Origin: Eggerthella sp. CAG:298
GTDB lineage: Bacteria; Actinomycetota; Coriobacteriia; Coriobacteriales; Eggerthellaceae
Length of the DNA: 64,000 bases
Assembly (NCBI GenBank): GCA_000435675.1
Contig: FR895136.1
Coordinates: 10,587 to 74,586, forward strand
Reading direction: 5' to 3'
Positions 18,361-26,569 of the stretch are shown here, one piece after another. The notes under the pieces are model-generated. The model was not told where the DNA came from. It ran no database searches and worked only from the letters and a program-made list of their open reading frames with translations. The translations under genes and the position numbers were made by a program. Each line of letters starts with the position of its first letter. Positions within the stretch are counted from its first letter, which is position 1.

Positions 18361-18864
18361 TTACGCAGCGGGTGCGGTGTAGACGCGTGCGGCGCACTCC
18401 TGATCGAGATCGTAGAGCGCTTTGGCGTCGTTACCGAAGAGCTTCATGCGCGTGAGCATGGTTTCAGCCGTATCTTCCTCTTCGCCCTGCTCTTCGATGA
18501 ACCAATCGAGGAACTTCATCGTACGATAATCGTTCACTGCAAACGCTGCGCTGTAGATGTCGTTGATGAGCGACGTTACGTACTTCTCATGCTCAAGGCC
18601 TGCCTCAAGCGGAGCAACATGATCGGTGAACTTCTTATCGGGCTGAGCAATAGCTTCGAGCACCACCTTTTCGCCGTTCTCATGCAAGTAACTGCGGAAC
18701 TTCAGCGCATGATCGCGCTCTTCCTGAGCCTGAATCATGTACCAATTAGCAAAGCCGGTAAGCCCCTCTTCTTCATAGTAGTTCGCGAAATCCATGTAGA
18801 GGTAGGCTGAATAGAGTTCCTTGTTGATCTGGTCGTTGAGCAATTCGTAGACTTTTTTGTCCAT
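18361..18864 (-). CDS. ftnA: Bacterial non-haem ferritin
   Basis: A 167-residue four-helix ferritin that stores iron as a ferric core. The diiron ligands are visible in NKELYSAYLYMDFANYYEEE, QAQEERDHALKF and later DWFIEEQGEEED. It lacks the haem-binding Met of bacterioferritin in the usual place. The start at 18864 has GAAGGCTTCAGG upstream; the longer frame has no start support. It is monocistronic. With rubrerythrin at 34.4 kb it fits protection of an anaerobe against iron and peroxide. Confidence 0.94.
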   Translation of the reverse strand: MDKKVYELLNDQINKELYSAYLYMDFANYYEEEGLTGFANWYMIQAQEERDHALKFRSYLHENGEKVVLEAIAQPDKKFTDHVAPLEAGLEHEKYVTSLINDIYSAAFAVNDYRTMKFLDWFIEEQGEEEDTAETMLTRMKLFGNDAKALYDLDQECAARVYTAPAA

Positions 18865-19026
18865 CCTGAAGCCTTCTTTCCGTATAGGTCTACTGATCAA
18901 ATGGCGGCACTGTTGCGCACCCATATCTTATTGATTCTATGATAACGCCAAATTTCGTCTAGCGCGTTCGTAGGGGTATAATCAAAAAAGACACATTCAG
19001 GCTTGCATCGTTGGAAGGTTGTTTTC

Positions 19027-19872
19027 ATGGCGAAGACTCGAAACGCACAAAAAACAGCTCCCAAGATCGATGCTTCCCATGCACACATCATTCATCCTGC
19101 CGCTACCCCGAACTCGAAAACTTCAGTGAAATCAGGGACTCAATCACGTACGAATACGACCACAAAGACCAAGAAGAGATCGAATACGCGATCGAATGCA
19201 AGGCAAAACCAGCGTGAGCAGATCATTACGGTAGCAAACCGACTCTTCCGCGAAAAAGGCTATCACAAGACATCGGTTTCAGAGATCGCCCACGAAGTAG
19301 GCATGGATCAGTCATCGATCTATTACTGGTTCCCCTCAAAAGAGGCTATCCTTGAACAGGTATGCGACCCCAATCGATCGCTCTCAGCGCTCGACCACAT
19401 CATGAACGACATCGACGATCGTGTCGTTCAGCTCTATATGCTCATCTCCTACGACGTGGTGCGCAAGTGCAATCTTCCCTTCGACTTCATCGAGTTCGAA
19501 GGGCTTGTCTATGACCATCGCGATCGTTTCGAGGGATTTCTTACCAGATATCGCGAATTCTACCAGGCCTTCGAGCGCGCGATCTCGCGCGGCATCGAAG
19601 AGGGAGTGTTCAATGATTGCCTCGTGGATGAGCAGGTCGTAACCATCCTCTCGATCACCGAAGGCATCCAGCACCATTATCACGCGAAGTTGCGCGGCAA
19701 TCTCATTCTGGTTTCATGCGATTACGAAGTGAAGGATCACGATCCAGAAGCTATCGGGCATATGGCTGCGCGCACTATCATCCCCAGCATGCTCGCTACG
19801 CCACAAAGCCTCGACGAGATCCGTTCGAAAGCGATCGCAATACTGGAGAAGCTCGGACTCCCTAGAGCCTAG
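19027..19872 (+). CDS. TetR-family transcriptional regulator with basic N-terminal tail
   Basis: A 281-residue TetR regulator. The DNA-binding domain covers residues 63-109 (ANRLFREKGYHKTSVSEIA, then MDQSSIYYWFPSKEAIL). Before it is a 60-residue tail rich in Lys, Arg, Ser, Thr and Asn, likely disordered and able to touch DNA. The C-terminal part is a ligand-binding helical domain with the family's usual dimer helices. The start at 19027 has GGAAGGTTG. It overlaps the end of the HAD gene on the opposite strand by four bases. Targets are unknown. Confidence 0.88.
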   Translation: MAKTRNAQKTAPKIDASHAHIIHPAATPNSKTSVKSGTQSRTNTTTKTKKRSNTRSNARQNQREQIITVANRLFREKGYHKTSVSEIAHEVGMDQSSIYYWFPSKEAILEQVCDPNRSLSALDHIMNDIDDRVVQLYMLISYDVVRKCNLPFDFIEFEGLVYDHRDRFEGFLTRYREFYQAFERAISRGIEEGVFNDCLVDEQVVTILSITEGIQHHYHAKLRGNLILVSCDYEVKDHDPEAIGHMAARTIIPSMLATPQSLDEIRSKAIAILEKLGLPRA

Positions 19873-20549
19873 TTCGTCTGCTCGTTCTTGACTGGATATG
19901 CTTCCAACATTGCGAGCGATAGCTCGTTGAATCCTCGCACGACGATATCGGCTTCTTGTTGCCACTCTTCAAAGGTGTAACCTTCGTGCGGATCGAAGAT
20001 CCCTACAGTGGGATACCCTGCGTTATGAAGCACCTGAAGCGCGTAAAATGAATCGTCAAAGCCCCAGGTAGCTTCTTTCGGTGTTGCCATGATCCGGCGT
20101 GCTTCTTCGAAAATGCCTGGCTGGCGTTTTGTGGTGCCCAAGTCCTCGACCGAAAGCACCGCTTCGAAATATGGCAGCAGGCCTAGTGCTTTAAGGGCTG
20201 TTTGCAGATACAGCTGAGGGCTTGATGATGCTACGGTCAGCTTCACCTCTGCGCGTTTGCAGCTCTCAAGAAAGGCTTCGACCCCCGGAAGAGCTTTCGA
20301 ATGCGAAAGAGCATCGACCATGTACTCGTCCATGAGCTTTCGCACCGCACGGGCATCCTTCCCTAGGCCGAAACGCCCATGGAACCACTGCGCGATCTCA
20401 TCGAGCGACATCGGAATAAGCTGCTTTCGATCTTCAAGCGTGACGGTCGCCTGCGCTTCACATGCAAGCACGCCCTCGAGATCGTGCCACGCATCGATCG
20501 AATCGACAAGCGTTCCGTCAAAATCAAGGATTGCGCCTTCAAATGCCAT
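19869..20549 (-). CDS. HAD-family hydrolase (beta-phosphoglucomutase/phosphatase-like)
   Basis: A 226-residue HAD phosphatase. Motif I is LDFDGTLVDS (nucleophile D9, acid/base D11), motif II is TVASSSPQ, motif III Lys lies in TKRQPG and motif IV is WGFDDS. The helical cap between motifs I and II is the type found in phosphoglycolate phosphatase and beta-phosphoglucomutase. Its ATG overlaps the stop of the aminotransferase gene (TAATG), so both are translated together and may act on the same pathway. The substrate is unknown. Confidence 0.87.
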   Translation of the reverse strand: MAFEGAILDFDGTLVDSIDAWHDLEGVLACEAQATVTLEDRKQLIPMSLDEIAQWFHGRFGLGKDARAVRKLMDEYMVDALSHSKALPGVEAFLESCKRAEVKLTVASSSPQLYLQTALKALGLLPYFEAVLSVEDLGTTKRQPGIFEEARRIMATPKEATWGFDDSFYALQVLHNAGYPTVGIFDPHEGYTFEEWQQEADIVVRGFNELSLAMLEAYPVKNEQTN

Positions 20550-21727
20550 TATTCGTAATCAGCTTTCAATGCAGCGAATGCCGGGATCGAATGCTCGATC
20601 GTGCTCTTATCGATGCAATAGCCCGCTCGTACCCAACCACCTACGCCGAAGCTATCCGAAGGAACGAGCAGCAATTCGTGTTCCTTTGCCTTGTTCGAGA
20701 ACGCTTGCGCATCAGGTTCGAGCGCCTTGATCCACAAGTAGAACGCACCATCGGGCTCGATGTATTCATAACCGAGCTCATCGAGCGCATGAGTGAGAAT
20801 CTCGCGGTTCACCGCATAAGCTTCCACATTCGTAGGCTCATCTACGCAGCGCTCGATAACGCGCTGGAAGAAGACCGGCGCGCAAATGTAGCCAAGGGAA
20901 CGACCGGCACCACATACTGCCAAATAGACTTCGCGGGAATCATGGACCTCGTTCGGAACGAGCACATAGCCGATGCGATCGCCCGGCAGAGAAAGCGACT
21001 TCGACCAGGAATAGCACACCAGCGTGTTGGGATAGATCGCAGGGACCCACGGCACTTCAACGCCATAGGTAAGCTCACGATAAGGCTCATCGGAGATGAG
21101 GTAGATGTCATGATCGAACTTCTGCTCAGCTTGGACGAGCACATCTGCGAGACCTTCGAGCGTTTCACGCGTATAGACGGTGCCGACCGGATTGTTCGGC
21201 GTGTTGATGACCACCGCCTTCGTCTTCTCCGTGATCGCCTGCTCGAGCGCATCGAGGTCGATCTGGAAGTTGTCCTCGCGCGCCGGAACCTCAACGCACA
21301 CACCACCCGCAAATTCGATCCAAATGCGGTATTCGGGGAAATAGGGCGCAATGACGATGATCTCGTCGCCCGGCTCGATGAGCGCCGTGAAACAAGCCGA
21401 GAGGCACGCTGCTGCGCCCATGGTGAGGTAGAGGTTATCGGCTGTGTAGTGGGTGCCGAAACGCTTGTTCAGATTCTCAGCGATCGCCGCGCGCGTCGAT
21501 TCGAGGCCTTGTGCCGCGGAATAAGCGTGCAGTTGCGCAGGCGCCATATCTGCCAATTCGCGAATAGTCTCTGCGACCGAATCGGGAGCTGGAACTGAAG
21601 GGTTACCGATGCTGAAGTCGAACACCTTATCTTCGCCGATCTGGGATTTTCGTTCCATGCCATAGGCAAACAGCTCACGAATTGCCGACGGAGCATTGCC
21701 GCGCTCGTACATCGTTTCGTTATACAT
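20549..21727 (-). CDS. PLP-dependent aminotransferase, class I/II
   Basis: A 392-residue fold-type I aminotransferase. PLP features: NTPNNPVGT near 175, ISDEPYRELTY near 211, and the Schiff-base Lys K243 in YSWSKSLSLPGDRIG. Likely an aspartate- or broad-range amino acid aminotransferase; the amino donor cannot be assigned. It ends with coupled translation into the HAD gene. The start has AAGGGGATAACA upstream. Confidence 0.9.
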   Translation of the reverse strand: MYNETMYERGNAPSAIRELFAYGMERKSQIGEDKVFDFSIGNPSVPAPDSVAETIRELADMAPAQLHAYSAAQGLESTRAAIAENLNKRFGTHYTADNLYLTMGAAACLSACFTALIEPGDEIIVIAPYFPEYRIWIEFAGGVCVEVPAREDNFQIDLDALEQAITEKTKAVVINTPNNPVGTVYTRETLEGLADVLVQAEQKFDHDIYLISDEPYRELTYGVEVPWVPAIYPNTLVCYSWSKSLSLPGDRIGYVLVPNEVHDSREVYLAVCGAGRSLGYICAPVFFQRVIERCVDEPTNVEAYAVNREILTHALDELGYEYIEPDGAFYLWIKALEPDAQAFSNKAKEHELLLVPSDSFGVGGWVRAGYCIDKSTIEHSIPAFAALKADYE

Positions 21728-21979
21728 TGTTATCCCCTTGCGTTCGAATCGCGATTATCATTCACTGGCTATTATGGCAGAAAGCGCTTTGCCCGGCGCA
21801 ACAAGGCGCGCAGATTGTCCGTGGATGAACAGAATAGAGCCACCCTTAGTCTTGCTTGTTCGCAGCACCATCCCGCTCTGTTCTGCACGAGCTCTTTACG
21901 TATGAGCGTGCAGCCCACTATTCACCCTTCTATAACGCCATTTTGCTGAGCGGCGCTTTATGCAAGAGAGCGAATCCGC

Positions 21980-21985
21980 TATAAT
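21980..21985 (+). promoter_or_regulatory. -10 element of the tRNA-Leu promoter
   Basis: A perfect TATAAT lies 12 bp before the tRNA 5' end. The -35 is weak (CTTTAT, 21956-21961, 18-bp spacing). Confidence 0.6.
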
Positions 21986-21997
21986 GAATCTTCGCTT

Positions 21998-22081
21998 GCC
22001 CGAGTGGCGGAATGGCAGACGCGGCGGTCTCAAAAACCGTTGTCGAAAGACGTGCGAGTTCAAATCTCGCCTCGGGCACCA
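21998..22081 (+). tRNA. tRNA-Leu, anticodon CAA
   Basis: The acceptor stem GCCCGAG pairs with CTCGGGC, followed by A and an encoded CCA. The anticodon stem GCGGT/ACCGT encloses loop CTCAAAA with anticodon CAA at 22031-22033, which reads UUG. A long variable arm with GTC-GAAA-GAC marks it as class II, and the T arm is GCGAG-TTCAAAT-CTCGC. Confidence 0.97.
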
Positions 22082-22091
22082 GTTAAGAATC

Positions 22092-22117
22092 AAGCTCCCT
22101 TCTGGGGAGCTTTTTTG
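22092..22117 (+). terminator. Terminator of tRNA-Leu
   Basis: AAGCTCCC, loop TTCT, GGGGAGCTT, then a run of T, 10 bp after the tRNA. Confidence 0.92.
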
Positions 22118-22238
22118 TTGCAGACGCTTTCTTGCTCACAAGTTTCCTCTGATGAGAGAAAGATCATCGATGGAACATTGAGAAATACAGAGAGCTTGCA
22201 ATACAGCGAGCTTTCAAGAACGCCCCAATGCGCTTCAT

Positions 22239-22727
22239 TCACACGAACAGGCCCGTCATGATGCCCAAGCAGAGCGCAGGACCGAAGGGAAAGGTGCGAT
22301 CCTTTGCGAAGATGCGAAAGCACACGCCCAACACCACCCCTGCCAACGAAGCGATGAAGAGCGCCGTGAAAGCTTGCTGGAGATCGAGGAATAAACAGCC
22401 TACCGCCAGCAGCTTCACATCTCCCCACCCTAAGCTTTCTTGCTGAGTGCGCTGCTCCAAAATCCGCTTCAGCACGACCAGCGCGAACGTTACCCCTATC
22501 GAAACGACACCTGAAGTGGCGAGTGACACAAACGCCGCGGAGGCGCTTCCCCACAAAGCATCGAAGGCAGCAACGACAAGACGCAAGGCCAAAAGGGCAA
22601 GCACATATTCATTCGGGATGCGGCGCGTTCGAAAATCGATGACCGAAATCGCAATGAGCACTACGGCAATGACCAGATAAGCCGCCAATCCCATTACGAT
22701 CTGAAAAAGAGATACTGAAATATCCAT
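22239..22727 (-). CDS. Type IV prepilin peptidase (A24 family), short form
   Basis: A 162-residue integral membrane aspartic protease that removes leader peptides from prepilins. Catalytic Asp residues are in VIDFRTRRIPN (about residue 30) and in the GWGDVKLL (GxGD) motif near 101. The N-terminal methyltransferase domain of full PilD is absent, as in CpaA/TadV-type enzymes. No pilin or secretion genes are in this window, so its substrates are encoded elsewhere. An AGGAAGG site lies 13 bp before the ATG, which is long. Confidence 0.88.
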   Translation of the reverse strand: MDISVSLFQIVMGLAAYLVIAVVLIAISVIDFRTRRIPNEYVLALLALRLVVAAFDALWGSASAAFVSLATSGVVSIGVTFALVVLKRILEQRTQQESLGWGDVKLLAVGCLFLDLQQAFTALFIASLAGVVLGVCFRIFAKDRTFPFGPALCLGIMTGLFV

Positions 22728-22896
22728 GCGCGCATGGTTCCTTCCTGCACCTCTCTGTAATCTTCACTCGCCGCCTCCACCCTTCCCCTGCTCAGAAGAA
22801 GGCTCCGTAGACTGAAGCTGTCGAAAGCAAGGCAGGGGCCCTTTTCTCAAGAGTGACCATTCTCTGCCGGCTGAGCTGGATGGTATGGCCCAGAAC

Positions 22897-22933
22897 AAAA
22901 ACGGGGGGCGCTCATAACAAGCACCTCCCGTTT
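22897..22933 (-). terminator. Terminator downstream of the class I aldolase
   Basis: On the minus strand AAACGGGAGGTGC and GCGCCCCCCGTTT pair around a 9-nt loop, followed by TTTGTTCTG. It lies about 85 bp after the aldolase stop. Confidence 0.75.
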
Positions 22934-23019
22934 AAATTGTATTCACCGAACAAATCCGGCCCGAGCGCCTAAAAGCAAATGCCCTTGCTCAAGAAACGCT
23001 CACTGTATATTTCAGCAGC

Positions 23020-23958
23020 TTAGATGGTGAAATCCTTTTCGCCATTGAAGACTGCAAGCGCATCTTCGACGCTGTAATCGCCGAGCGTGATAGCAGAGAT
23101 AGCCTTGGTAAGGCGAACTGCTTCTTCGGTCGAACGCATATGGATATTACGACCCGTTGCGTTGCCGCATGCGCCACCAATGTGAATCTGATCGTAAAGG
23201 TCGGACAGGAAGACCGAAGCATCTTCCTTAGAACCGCCTGCGCAAACCAGGCCCGTGCGACCAGCAGCGGTCGAAGCGATCTTGAGGCCTTCAGCAGAAG
23301 TCTGGCCATCGGTTGCCTTCGGCGGATTGACCTTCACGAAGTCTGCGCCCAAGCAAAGCGCAACGCCTGCTGCGCCTGCGATAAGATCGGGATCCTTCTC
23401 GTCGGGCACTGCCTTGCCGCGCGGATAGATCCAGAGCACCACGATGAGACCCTGAGCATGAGCCTCGGCGATGAGTTCGCCTGCTTCAGCCATCATGGTT
23501 GATTCGTATTCGGAGCCAAGATAGATGGTGTAGCCGATGCCAACGATGTTAACGCCCGCATCTTTCATGGCGAGCACCGCTTCCAGATCGTAGAGCTGCG
23601 GAGAATATGGATCGTCCTGAGCGCCCTTCACGAGGTTGGTCTTGGAATTCATCTTCACGAGATAGTTGATCTCGGGATAATCGTTCGCATACTGAGCGAT
23701 AAGACCACGCTGACCAGCCAGGATACCGATGGTGCCCTTGCTGCCGATCTCGAAAAGATGCTCGGGCTCGAGATCCGACGGATCGATGCCTTCGCCGTAG
23801 AAGTCTTTGTTCAAGTGCTCGATCTTCTGATCGCAAGCAAACAACATCAAACGGCCCGTGCCGCGCGTTGCTTTCATATAGTTCTCAATGTAGTTTTCAC
23901 GTGCTTCAGGCATTACATCTGCAGGGACCCTTACCTGATCGCGAGTAATGGTGGGCAT
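23020..23958 (-). CDS. Class I fructose-bisphosphate aldolase (FbaB/DhnA type)
   Basis: A 312-residue Schiff-base aldolase of the DhnA/FbaB family, expected to cleave fructose 1,6-bisphosphate in glycolysis or act in reverse. Key segments are FACDQKIEHLNKDF, NSKTNLVKG, GIGYTIYLGSEYE, the Lys-bearing ADFVKVNPPK, VCAGGSKED and GGACGNATGRN, which binds phosphate. The start has a strong AAGGAGGAG. Related family members use other sugars or aminoshikimate precursors, but the length and motifs favour glycolysis. It is a single gene with its own terminator. Confidence 0.88.
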   Translation of the reverse strand: MPTITRDQVRVPADVMPEARENYIENYMKATRGTGRLMLFACDQKIEHLNKDFYGEGIDPSDLEPEHLFEIGSKGTIGILAGQRGLIAQYANDYPEINYLVKMNSKTNLVKGAQDDPYSPQLYDLEAVLAMKDAGVNIVGIGYTIYLGSEYESTMMAEAGELIAEAHAQGLIVVLWIYPRGKAVPDEKDPDLIAGAAGVALCLGADFVKVNPPKATDGQTSAEGLKIASTAAGRTGLVCAGGSKEDASVFLSDLYDQIHIGGACGNATGRNIHMRSTEEAVRLTKAISAITLGDYSVEDALAVFNGEKDFTI

Positions 23959-24049
23959 ATTCTCCTCCTTATTTAAGCATTGCACCTGCGTGCAACTTGA
24001 TCGAATGATCGCAGCCTATTATAACGAAAAGAGCAGGGAACTTGCACTG

Positions 24050-24496
24050 CTAGAACCAGTTATGCGTACCCTCTACATAAATATGTTCGAATTCTTGCGG
24101 CGACTTCGAAAGATAGATGATCCCTTCAGCACCAGCGACCATCCAAATGGCCAGAATACCGATACCAGATGAGAGCGTTGCGAGGATGATCGTAGCGAGC
24201 AACAACAAGAATCCCTGTTCATGGTATCCAAGGTAGAACTTATGCATGCCGAATGCGCCCAACGTGAGCGCAAGGATGCCCGCGGTGCGATGATCGCTCT
24301 GCGAGATCTGACGCATCGTGAAAAGGACCTTGCTCATGCGCGATGGGCTCGCGCTCGTAAGAGTAGGAGCTTCTTCTTCCTCTTCAAGGATGGACGCCGT
24401 ACCGAAGTTCGAACCAAGCGATTCCTCAAATGCGACTTTTGCCTCGTTGAAATCTGCTTCAGGAATCTCAGGAGCGATGTCGCTATTCGCCTTCAT
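24050..24496 (-). CDS. TM2-domain membrane protein
   Basis: A 148-residue protein. The first 60 residues are acidic and soluble; residues about 75-140 are a TM2 domain, two helices with the conserved LGAFGMHKFYLGYHEQGF turn. The function of bacterial TM2 proteins is unknown. The start ATG lies inside the last codons of the PRC-barrel gene (14-nt overlap), so the two are translated together. Confidence 0.85.
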   Translation of the reverse strand: MKANSDIAPEIPEADFNEAKVAFEESLGSNFGTASILEEEEEAPTLTSASPSRMSKVLFTMRQISQSDHRTAGILALTLGAFGMHKFYLGYHEQGFLLLLATIILATLSSGIGILAIWMVAGAEGIIYLSKSPQEFEHIYVEGTHNWF

Positions 24497-25283
24497 CGCT
24501 CTTCCCTTCGAGCGCCTTTTTGTATTCATCTTTGAAGTTCGAGAACATGCCCCGCGTTTTAGAGAGTTGGACTCCGAGGTTGTATGCCCCTTTGTTCACC
24601 AGCTCTTCGGCTTTTTGAGCTGTTTCCTCGGCTTTGGGCTTCACCTTGTCTTTTGCTTGAGAGACCTTATGCGCTGCAACTGCTGCACCAGCGCCGGCTT
24701 TTTCCGCCACGCCGCCTTCCCGTTCAAGCTTGAGCGCTTCAGGGGAGACAACGATCGCGCCGCGGAAGGTCTCATCTTCCGAAGCCTTGGAGAGATTGTC
24801 GCCGATGCCGATCTTGAAGCCTTCGATCAGGCTGGCCGGCAATTCCGATCTACCGAGCAGAAACTCGACCGAAGCTCCCTTATCGACCTGGAGTGATACG
24901 ACATCGCCCGTTTCGGCATCGAAGGAAACGCTGCCCACATAGCCAAGGCGTTCTTCGTTGTCCGTCATGAGCGGTAGGCCTTGCCAGATAACGCAATCGT
25001 CCCATGAGATGCCCAGGCGCTTGCAAGCAGCGCGACCGGTCGATTGGCTGTCATCGTTGATCATAACCACACCATCGACCACGCTATAGCCGTCGAGCGC
25101 CACGAAGATATCGCTCCGATGAAACATGAGCGCAGCATCGGGTCGTTTCACCGCGAAGCCCACGATCTTGCGCTTAGTGGGATGAAAGATGAAATGGCGA
25201 ACGCGCCCAAGCCGTTTTCCCGGTTTCTTCGCGTGCTCGACACGCACGCCCATCAATTGTTGCGTTGTATGAATGTCTCCCAT
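24483..25283 (-). CDS. PRC-barrel domain protein with Lys/Ala-rich C-terminus
   Basis: A 266-residue protein with two PRC-barrel-like beta domains (about residues 5-85 and 95-175; first one starts TTQQLMGVRVEHA, second contains LPLMTDNEERLGYVGSV), then a helical segment of about 75 residues rich in Ala, Lys and Glu. PRC barrels occur in photosynthetic reaction centre H and RimM and bind proteins or RNA; no catalytic residues are expected. Its position with TM2 and YtxH-like genes suggests an envelope or stress role. The start has GAGGGG. Confidence 0.8.
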   Translation of the reverse strand: MGDIHTTQQLMGVRVEHAKKPGKRLGRVRHFIFHPTKRKIVGFAVKRPDAALMFHRSDIFVALDGYSVVDGVVMINDDSQSTGRAACKRLGISWDDCVIWQGLPLMTDNEERLGYVGSVSFDAETGDVVSLQVDKGASVEFLLGRSELPASLIEGFKIGIGDNLSKASEDETFRGAIVVSPEALKLEREGGVAEKAGAGAAVAAHKVSQAKDKVKPKAEETAQKAEELVNKGAYNLGVQLSKTRGMFSNFKDEYKKALEGKSDEGE

Positions 25284-25298
25284 AACCCCTCAATGCGC

Positions 25299-25326
25299 GA
25301 TAAGGCACTCCTAAGAGCGCCTTATC
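25299..25326 (-). terminator. Strong hairpin after the YtxH-like gene
   Basis: GATAAGGCACTC and GAGCGCCTTATC pair (one G-U) around CTAA. There is no T run on the minus strand, so it may be a pause, a processing site or a weak terminator between the YtxH-like and PRC genes. Confidence 0.45.
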
Positions 25327-25362
25327 ATTAGTGGATCGTTAGCGTTGATCGCGTGAATCCCG

Positions 25363-25965
25363 TTATTTCTTGGTGGCCTTCTTTGCTGCATCTGCTGCAG
25401 ACTTAGCCGTTTTCTTGGCGGTTTCTGCCACATCTTTTGCTGCGCTTGCCGCGGTCTTTGCGGTGCTCTTCGCAGCATCAGCAGCGCTCTGTGCGATGTC
25501 TTTTGCTGCATCCGTCGCGTTTTCAGCTGCTTCCTTGACCGCTGTTTTTGCATTCTTAGCAGCATCCATCGCCACGGGCACTGCATCGACTGCCGTGTCG
25601 TGAACCGCTTCAGCATTCTTCGCGACCTGCGCAGCAATGCGCTCGCGTGCTGCATCGATCTTGTCGCGCAGTTCGTCGTTCTTCTCAACGACTGCAGGAG
25701 CCGTCTGCTCTACGCGACTAGTTAATCCTTTTTTTACTTCAGCACCTTTGTCGACCACGGTGTTGATGACCTTGGTCGAAGTAGTTGCAGCAGCATCGAC
25801 GAGCTGATTGGTGGTTGCGCGTGCTGCCTTCATTGCATCTGGATAATTCTCGTTGAGCGTGTCGTTAATGAGCGCACGATTCTCTTCACCCGTGCGGGGC
25901 GTTGTGAGAAGGGCAATACCTGCACCGACCAAGCCGCCAACGAGAAATGTTGCGAATCTTCCCAT
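25363..25965 (-). CDS. YtxH-like protein with LEA/histone-H1-like Ala-Lys repeats
   Basis: A 200-residue protein. Residues 3-35 fit the YtxH family: a short Gly-rich membrane helix (FATFLVGGLVGAGIALL) followed by TTPRTGEENR. The rest is a long amphipathic helix, and the last 80 residues are near-repeats of A-A-K-x-A or A-K-D-A blocks ending in KKATKK. Such repeats are seen in LEA-type stress proteins and in histone-H1-like DNA compaction proteins. The start has AAGGGGGAAAC. Function is unknown. Confidence 0.82.
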   Translation of the reverse strand: MGRFATFLVGGLVGAGIALLTTPRTGEENRALINDTLNENYPDAMKAARATTNQLVDAAATTSTKVINTVVDKGAEVKKGLTSRVEQTAPAVVEKNDELRDKIDAARERIAAQVAKNAEAVHDTAVDAVPVAMDAAKNAKTAVKEAAENATDAAKDIAQSAADAAKSTAKTAASAAKDVAETAKKTAKSAADAAKKATKK

Positions 25966-26149
25966 AGTGTTTCCCCCTTTATACATGAACTTACTTCTTC
26001 TTAGGAACACGCTTGCGGGGCGATACCCTGTGGTCTCTTTCCGAAAGCGAGCTGCGTTCTATTATAGACACTTCGCATCAGGCGAGAATCAAAAAACATG
26101 ACACACATAGGTTTGTTAACGTCGCGTTGATTGCCGTTTTGCGCGCAAG

Positions 26150-26566
26150 TTATGCGAGCTCTTGGTTGATGAAATGGAGCGCCTGTTTGAAAGCCCCGAG
26201 CGCAATCAGATCGTCATAGAACGAGACGCGCACGATAGCCACATCGTGCATGGTCGCGCTCCATTGGGTCGTGCCCGTGAACACCGGGTCGGTTGCTTCA
26301 TCTCCTCGCTCGGCATGCGCCCGTGTTTGGATGTCGATCACCAGATGCTCGAGCAAGTGCGGGAGCGACGTGTTCTCCATGACCGCACTAAAGGTAGGCC
26401 CCGCTTCGTTTCGGCAAGTATGAAAGGGAATCGTAGGGAACTGAATGAGCACCTGAGCAATAAGCTCGGGTGAGGTGGTGCGATAAGCAGGATCGAGAAC
26501 GCGCACCTCCGCTTCGATTCGATCAGGCAGTACGCTCAGCCGCTCGAGCGCGATCTTCTCTACCAC
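26150..26566 (-). CDS. Free-standing domain resembling the N-terminus of cyanophycin synthetase
   Basis: A 138-residue protein with no signal peptide. The middle segment (SLPHLLEHLVIDIQTRAH, then TGTTQW and VRVSFYDD, then a short helix ending ALHFINQ) follows the order of the N-terminal domain of cyanophycin synthetases (EHVALELQ, then GRTR, then VVFEY and a helix). No ATP-grasp or Mur-ligase part is attached, and no other cyanophycin gene is in the window. This is recognition by eye and could be wrong. Its start is three bases after the stop of the next gene, so they form one operon. Confidence 0.55.
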   Translation of the reverse strand: MVEKIALERLSVLPDRIEAEVRVLDPAYRTTSPELIAQVLIQFPTIPFHTCRNEAGPTFSAVMENTSLPHLLEHLVIDIQTRAHAERGDEATDPVFTGTTQWSATMHDVAIVRVSFYDDLIALGAFKQALHFINQELA

Positions 26567-26569
26567 GGG

